Of a DNA stretch of 9,144 nucleotides, positions 5,431-9,144 are shown one piece after another; position 1 is the first letter of the stretch, and each line of letters starts with the position of its first letter. Below the pieces are notes generated by a model. The model ran no database searches and was not told where the DNA came from. It saw nothing but the letters and a program-made list of their open reading frames with translations. The stretch is taken from the NCBI GenBank assembly GCA_916049555.1, contig CAJZIB010000027.1, positions 1-9,144 of the forward strand, written 5' to 3'. A program made the translations under genes and the position numbers. Source of the DNA: an uncultured Candidatus Saccharibacteria bacterium (lineage in GTDB: Bacteria; Patescibacteriota; Saccharimonadia; Saccharimonadales; Saccharimonadaceae).

Positions 5431-8421
5431 CTATGGACCGGTGATGGTATCGGTGGCTTCGTAACCTTGGCTATCAGTGACAGTGACGGTGATAGTCGAC
5501 TCAGAGCCGGTGAAGCTATAGTTTGGATCATTGAGGCCAGAGCTGACGGAACCGGATTTAACCACTGTGCCATCAACGGAAAGTGTGTAGCGACTGAGGC
5601 TGGCTGAGCCTGGAGTGACAGTGAATTTGAGAGCGCCAGATGCGGTGATGCTATGAGTATTGAAGGAGACGGAAGGTGGAGTATAAGAACAGTCATCTTC
5701 GGTGTTTGGATCGTAACCATTAGGATCGGTGGCGTAAGCTTTGTTCTTGGAAATTGGATCAATGGTGTAGCTGATTTCAACTTCAACGACGAGGCTAGAG
5801 AGAGTACAGTCGGTAGCTTTCTTTTTGGTAAACTTGTTGAACTTGATGGACTCTTTTTGCATGCCGTTATTCTTACTATTGAACCAGCTTGGCCAAATAT
5901 CGGTGATGCCATTGACGGTAAGGGTTTGCATGCCGGCTGGCTGGACTGGTTTGTCACCAGGCTTCCATTTACCTTCGGCGGCATAAACTTTGGTGTGAAC
6001 TGGACCCATATAGTCGTTTACAACTGTACGGACGATGGTGTTTGAGCTATTCCAGAGGCCGGAACCGTCATGATTGCCGTTCCAGACAATAGTGGCAATA
6101 GCGGATGAATAAGAGGCCATAAGGGAATCTTTGGTGATTGCAGAGTTTGAAGTGGTGGTGGTACCAGTTTTGGAGGCAGTCCAGACACCAGGGACAACGA
6201 AACCAGCAGAGCGGGCGAGAGAGCCCCAGACGAGATTACGAGCGTTGGCATCGCCAAGAATATCGGTGACCATATAGGCGGCCTGAGCATCGAGGACACG
6301 CTTACCGGCAGTATCTTCCCATTTTTCAACAACATCGCCAGAAGAGTTCTTGACTTCGAGGATATAGGTGAGAGGTTTGTAAACACCACCACGAGCGATA
6401 GAGGCATAAGCGTTGGCGTGTTCGATTGGGCGAACGTTACAACCAGAACCAATAGCAACAGAGAGACCGCCTGAAGTATCAGTACAGTAAGAGAGATCGC
6501 CGAGGTCATGTGCGACCTTCAAGCTATTTTCGATACCGTTAATGTAGAGTGCTTTAACAGCTGGAATATTGAGTGAGTTGGCGAGAGCTTTGCGGATTGG
6601 GATACTACCATAGAAGGCGCCGGTGTAGTTTCGGAGTTGGCAGGCACCAGTGAAGCCGGCACAGTAATATTTATCGATATTTTCATCTTTGAGGATGGAA
6701 CCCGCGCCATAGTTTACACCTTCACGCTGAGCGAAAAGTGGGGCGTAGTCGAGGATTGGCTTAATGGTGGAACCTGGTTCGAGAAGAGCGGTTGAGGCAT
6801 TCACCTCACCATAGACTGGCTTATTCCAATCGGCAGAACCAACCATGGCGATAACCTGGCCAGTTTCGACATCAACAGAAGAGAGGGAGATGTTATCACT
6901 ACCATTGGTACGCATAAGTTTGACGCCATTAGCGACAGCGGCTTCGGCATATTCCTGAGCGCGAAGGTCTAGCGAGGTTTTAATAGTGAATCCACCAGCG
7001 CGCATAGTTTTGACACCGTATTTTGCCTCAAGTTGCTTCTTTACCTCAAGCACAAAGTGAGGGGCTTTGATATCGGTATAACGGCTAACCTCCGGCTGAA
7101 TCTCGTCAAGAATATTAACTTTTTTAGCTTCTTCGGATTGTTCGGCAGTAATATAGCCCATTTTTTCCATGACGTCGAGAGTCTTTTGCTGCCTGGCGAT
7201 GAGAGCCTTGTTGGCGGCGGTATTGTATGGACTGAGATAAGATGGGTTGTTTGGAATGGAAGCGAGGAGAGCAGACTCAGCTAAGGTAAGATCTTTAGCA
7301 GATTTCTTGAAGTAGGCCTGTGCAGCACTTTCTACACCGTTACGTCGACCACCATATGGAGATTCGTTGAGATACATGGTAATGATTTGCTCTTTGGAAT
7401 ACATTTTCTCAAGCTCAAGAGCGAGGATCATTTCCTTAATCTTGCGAGGGAGACCGGTGACGGTACGGTTGCTGGCTTCATCAGAGAAATAAACTTGTTT
7501 AATCAGCTGCTGGGTCAGAGTGGAGCCACCTTGGACACCGTGACCGGAAAGAGTGGAAAGACTGGCGCGGATGAGAGCAAAGAAGTTAACTCCTGGGTGG
7601 TTATAGAATTCGCGATCCTCGATAGCAACTGTGGCCTGACGCATATAGGTCGAGATATTTTCACCTTCAACAACTAGACGATAGTCACCGTCACCCCTAT
7701 CTTCCCAGAGGACCTGACCATTACGATCGAGATAGGTATTGACCGTTCCGGAAACTTTCATCTGGTCGAGACGGATTTCATCAAGATCTTTTTTGTAGTA
7801 AAGGAAGAGGCCACCGATGGCAATAACGGCGAGAAGGAACATAACAGCTGAGGCCTTGAGGAAGAAAAAGAGGCCTTTTTTGGAGAAGATAAAGTGGAAG
7901 ACGCGCTTTGGGTGGAGTCTGGCGAAGAAGCGTTTGACCGGTTCTTTCGGAAGTTTTGAAAGTTCTTCGGCTTCTTTCCTAGCCCTAGCTTCCTTTTTGG
8001 CACGTGAACGATAAACAAGGGAGGAGTATAGATTCATTTTTTGGTCTTTTTTCTGGAAAAGAGAGCGGACAGAGCGCTTTGGGGATTTTGCGTCACGTTT
8101 GGTTTGAGATTTTTCAGATTTTGCCATTTCAGATTGCTCGTTTTTGGTTTTAATTGCTTCAGATTTTATGGTTTCAGATTTTACAACTGGATTTCTTGAT
8201 CCAGGTTTTGCGATGGTCCTATTTTCAGCTTTTTCGGCATTGAGTTTTGCCTGATAGGCCCTAACCGCACGAGCTTCAGCTAGTCTTTTCGCCTGAACTG
8301 AGGTGAGTTCTGGCATTGTGCTTGACATAGAAGCTCCAGCACGTTTCGCGCTGCCAGTTTGACTATTTTTTCTCTGTTTTTCCATAGCGGTTTTATCTTT
8401 TTCCTTACCAGTATTAACCAC
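5431..8421 (-). CDS. Bifunctional class A penicillin-binding protein (peptidoglycan glycosyltransferase/transpeptidase)
   Basis: About 996 residues from the GTG at 8421. It polymerises lipid II and cross-links peptidoglycan at the outer face of the membrane. Order (this numbering): basic, low-complexity cytoplasmic tail 1-183; membrane helix about 184-208 (LFFFLKASAVMFLLAVIAIGG); GT51 glycosyltransferase with EDREFYNHPG at 268-277 (catalytic Glu268), GGSTLTQQL at 298-306 and RKIKEMILALELE at 326-338; transpeptidase with SxxK STIK (Ser551), SLN at 616-618 and KTG at 751-753; then an unusual C-terminal region, including an Ig/FN3-like beta domain near 914-996. All catalytic motifs are intact. 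Start choice: GGAGG lies 5 nt before this GTG. Alternatives are GTG at 8463 (longer, 1010 aa) and ATG at 8385 (984 aa, no SD). A good promoter lies upstream and a terminator downstream, so it is probably monocistronic. The family is PBP1A/2A-like; no specific symbol is assigned. Confidence 0.95.
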   Translation of the reverse strand: MVNTGKEKDKTAMEKQRKNSQTGSAKRAGASMSSTMPELTSVQAKRLAEARAVRAYQAKLNAEKAENRTIAKPGSRNPVVKSETIKSEAIKTKNEQSEMAKSEKSQTKRDAKSPKRSVRSLFQKKDQKMNLYSSLVYRSRAKKEARARKEAEELSKLPKEPVKRFFARLHPKRVFHFIFSKKGLFFFLKASAVMFLLAVIAIGGLFLYYKKDLDEIRLDQMKVSGTVNTYLDRNGQVLWEDRGDGDYRLVVEGENISTYMRQATVAIEDREFYNHPGVNFFALIRASLSTLSGHGVQGGSTLTQQLIKQVYFSDEASNRTVTGLPRKIKEMILALELEKMYSKEQIITMYLNESPYGGRRNGVESAAQAYFKKSAKDLTLAESALLASIPNNPSYLSPYNTAANKALIARQQKTLDVMEKMGYITAEQSEEAKKVNILDEIQPEVSRYTDIKAPHFVLEVKKQLEAKYGVKTMRAGGFTIKTSLDLRAQEYAEAAVANGVKLMRTNGSDNISLSSVDVETGQVIAMVGSADWNKPVYGEVNASTALLEPGSTIKPILDYAPLFAQREGVNYGAGSILKDENIDKYYCAGFTGACQLRNYTGAFYGSIPIRKALANSLNIPAVKALYINGIENSLKVAHDLGDLSYCTDTSGGLSVAIGSGCNVRPIEHANAYASIARGGVYKPLTYILEVKNSSGDVVEKWEDTAGKRVLDAQAAYMVTDILGDANARNLVWGSLARSAGFVVPGVWTASKTGTTTTSNSAITKDSLMASYSSAIATIVWNGNHDGSGLWNSSNTIVRTVVNDYMGPVHTKVYAAEGKWKPGDKPVQPAGMQTLTVNGITDIWPSWFNSKNNGMQKESIKFNKFTKKKATDCTLSSLVVEVEISYTIDPISKNKAYATDPNGYDPNTEDDCSYTPPSVSFNTHSITASGALKFTVTPGSASLSRYTLSVDGTVVKSGSVSSGLNDPNYSFTGSESTITVTVTDSQGYEATDTITGP

Positions 8422-8426
8422 CCTAT

Positions 8427-8431
8427 CCTCC
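8427..8431 (-). promoter_or_regulatory. Shine-Dalgarno site choosing the pbp GTG start
   Basis: On the minus strand GGAGG is 5 nt before the GTG at 8421. The other in-frame starts, GTG at 8463 and ATG at 8385, have no SD-like sequence at the right distance. Confidence 0.65.
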
Positions 8432-8473
8432 GTTTTATCGTACAATTTTATATAATTATACACTCGCTATGAA

Positions 8474-8501
8474 ATAGTAGCAATATTTTATAAACTGTCA
8501 A
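8474..8501 (-). promoter_or_regulatory. Probable pbp promoter
   Basis: On the minus strand a perfect -35 TTGACA (8496-8501) is separated by 16 bp from -10 TACTAT (8474-8479). The predicted start is near 8467, giving a leader of about 45 nt with the GGAGG site. A TATAAT at 8455-8460 lacks a -35 at normal spacing. Confidence 0.65.
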
Positions 8502-8520
8502 AAAATCTTATGTTTTTATG

Positions 8521-8549
8521 TGGACTATGGACATAATTACGTATATAAT
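8521..8549 (+). promoter_or_regulatory. Probable promoter of the divergent secreted-protein gene
   Basis: TGGACT (8521-8526, 4 of 6 matches to TTGACA) is 17 bp from a perfect TATAAT (8544-8549). Transcription would start near 8556. It is back to back with the pbp promoter, whose -35 is only about 20 bp away. Confidence 0.55.
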
Positions 8550-8553
8550 AGAA

Positions 8554-8589
8554 ATGATAATGTTAATGATTAATAAGATAGGCTTATAG
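8554..8589 (+). other. Possible leader mini-ORF (upstream ORF)
   Basis: From ATG at 8554 the frame reads MIMLMINKIGL and then TAG (8587-8589), directly touching the ATG of the secreted-protein gene at 8590. Further in-frame ATGs at 8560 and 8566 would give shorter versions. The predicted transcription start (about 8556) makes 8560 or 8566 more likely than 8554. No SD precedes any of them. This could be chance in AT-rich DNA, or a coupled leader peptide. Confidence 0.25.
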
Positions 8590-9144
8590 ATGATCAAAAG
8601 CATCACCAATAATTTTCTGAAAAAGAAATCTGCACCTATTATCTGCTTCTTTGGAAGTTTGCTCGTTTTTGCGATTATTCTTTTGGGGTACTCGAGTAGT
8701 TATGCGGCAATTGTCGACTATGGCCAAATTAAGACAAAAAATTATGCGGCATCGAACGGTTATAGTATTTCTTTGACCTATCCGGAATCGACAACTTTTA
8801 ATATTAATAACGCCGAACACAATCCATGGATTAAAACCCAGTCACAGATTAAAGTTACGACAAATTCTGTTAGTGGATATAAGTTATATATCTCTTCTTC
8901 GGAGAAAAGCTTAAAAACAAGTGATGGGACGGCTGAAATTCCTTATGATAACTTGACGGCAAATCTAGTTCAGAAAACAGATATTTCCCCAGATACATGG
9001 GCGCTACTTTTGAAGAAGGGAGGGGTTGATTATGTCTTGCCAATGTGTGCGAATGACAACTTGACAGATAATTGTAAGATTAGCGAGAGTAATACACCAG
9101 TAACGTTAGAGGAATCGAATTTGATGTATGGACTCTATGTAGAT
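8590..9144 (+). CDS. Putative secreted/membrane-anchored surface protein, unknown function (cut by right edge)
   Basis: 185 codons are visible and the frame is still open at the window end. A TAG lies immediately before the ATG, so this is the earliest full start in frame. The N-terminus is basic (KSITNNFLKKKS) and is followed by a hydrophobic segment at about 15-35 (APIICFFGSLLVFAIILLG, then YSSSYAA), read as a signal peptide or signal anchor; AYAA-like cleavage near residue 40 is possible. The exported part is Ser/Thr/Asn-rich and beta-like (VTTNSVSGYKLYISSS near 93-108; DTWALLL further on) and has two Cys (MCANDNLTDNC) that could form a disulfide. I do not recognise a named family; the 'VTTNxxxGYxLYIS' pattern resembles poorly characterised surface proteins of Patescibacteria, from memory only. 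It has no SD and is divergent from the pbp gene. Confidence 0.8.
   Translation, partial: MIKSITNNFLKKKSAPIICFFGSLLVFAIILLGYSSSYAAIVDYGQIKTKNYAASNGYSISLTYPESTTFNINNAEHNPWIKTQSQIKVTTNSVSGYKLYISSSEKSLKTSDGTAEIPYDNLTANLVQKTDISPDTWALLLKKGGVDYVLPMCANDNLTDNCKISESNTPVTLEESNLMYGLYVD

Noticed and set aside
5653..6045. 130-codon + strand open frame inside pbp
   Set aside because: Shadow of a long, motif-complete gene on the other strand.
8422..8463. GTG at 8463 as the pbp start (14 more residues)
   Set aside because: It lies only a few bases from the predicted transcription start and lacks an SD, while GTG at 8421 has GGAGG at ideal spacing. Not excluded, since leaderless initiation seems to occur in this genome.
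8584..8820. 78-codon minus-strand open frame opposite the secreted-protein gene
   Set aside because: The + strand frame has a signal-like N-terminus and runs 185 codons to the edge; the antisense frame shows no recognisable features.
1..9144. Alternative genetic code (TGA as Gly or Trp), as in some other CPR lineages
   Set aside because: All long genes are complete without reading through TGA, and motif glycines use GGN codons. That complete genes end only in TAG (4) or TAA (2) is too few cases to mean anything.

Overview
The window looks like a chromosomal housekeeping segment of a small-genome bacterium, most likely of the Candidate Phyla Radiation (Patescibacteria; Saccharibacteria/TM7 is my best guess). 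The guess rests on protein character: a TyrRS with the signature ADSLTIGNL, a eukaryotic-type PMM-fold HAD protein, a two-domain PRC-barrel protein, and a class A PBP with a very long basic N-terminal tail. No 16S or marker phylogeny could be run. Long genes read through cleanly with the standard code (table 11), and all six complete genes end in TAG or TAA. Intergenic DNA is AT-rich. No tRNA, rRNA, CRISPR array, transposon or phage gene is visible.

Layout, left to right. Positions 2-118 hold the end of a reading frame with a membrane-helix-like segment, cut by the left edge. It is followed closely (+ strand) by a PMM-fold HAD protein (138-941) with a strong Shine-Dalgarno sequence. A PRC-barrel protein (1058-1645, +) has its own extended -10 promoter placed so that transcription should start at the AUG. 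Then come four genes on the minus strand, in transcription order: a bifunctional class A penicillin-binding protein (8421 to 5431), tyrS (5226 to 3928), recA (3708 to 2680) and recX (2600 to 1731). The pbp, tyrS and recA genes each have a recognisable promoter. recX probably rides on the recA transcript. A strong bidirectional terminator separates pbp from tyrS. At the right edge, divergent from pbp, begins a secreted or membrane-anchored protein of unknown function (8590 to beyond the window).

Functionally this is recombination and repair (RecA with its modulator RecX), translation (TyrRS) and cell-envelope synthesis (PBP, with a divergently transcribed surface protein), plus two less defined proteins. 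No single new multi-gene system is evident. The points most worth following are: two matching TATGGTAWAAT-N6-ATG leaderless promoters; a mini-ORF abutting the start of the unknown secreted gene; a half-duplicated terminator next to the tyrS promoter; a cluster of three independent short tandem duplications where the PRC-barrel gene and recX converge; a TyrRS lacking the first His of HIGH; and a PMM-like HAD protein lacking two substrate-phosphate arginines.
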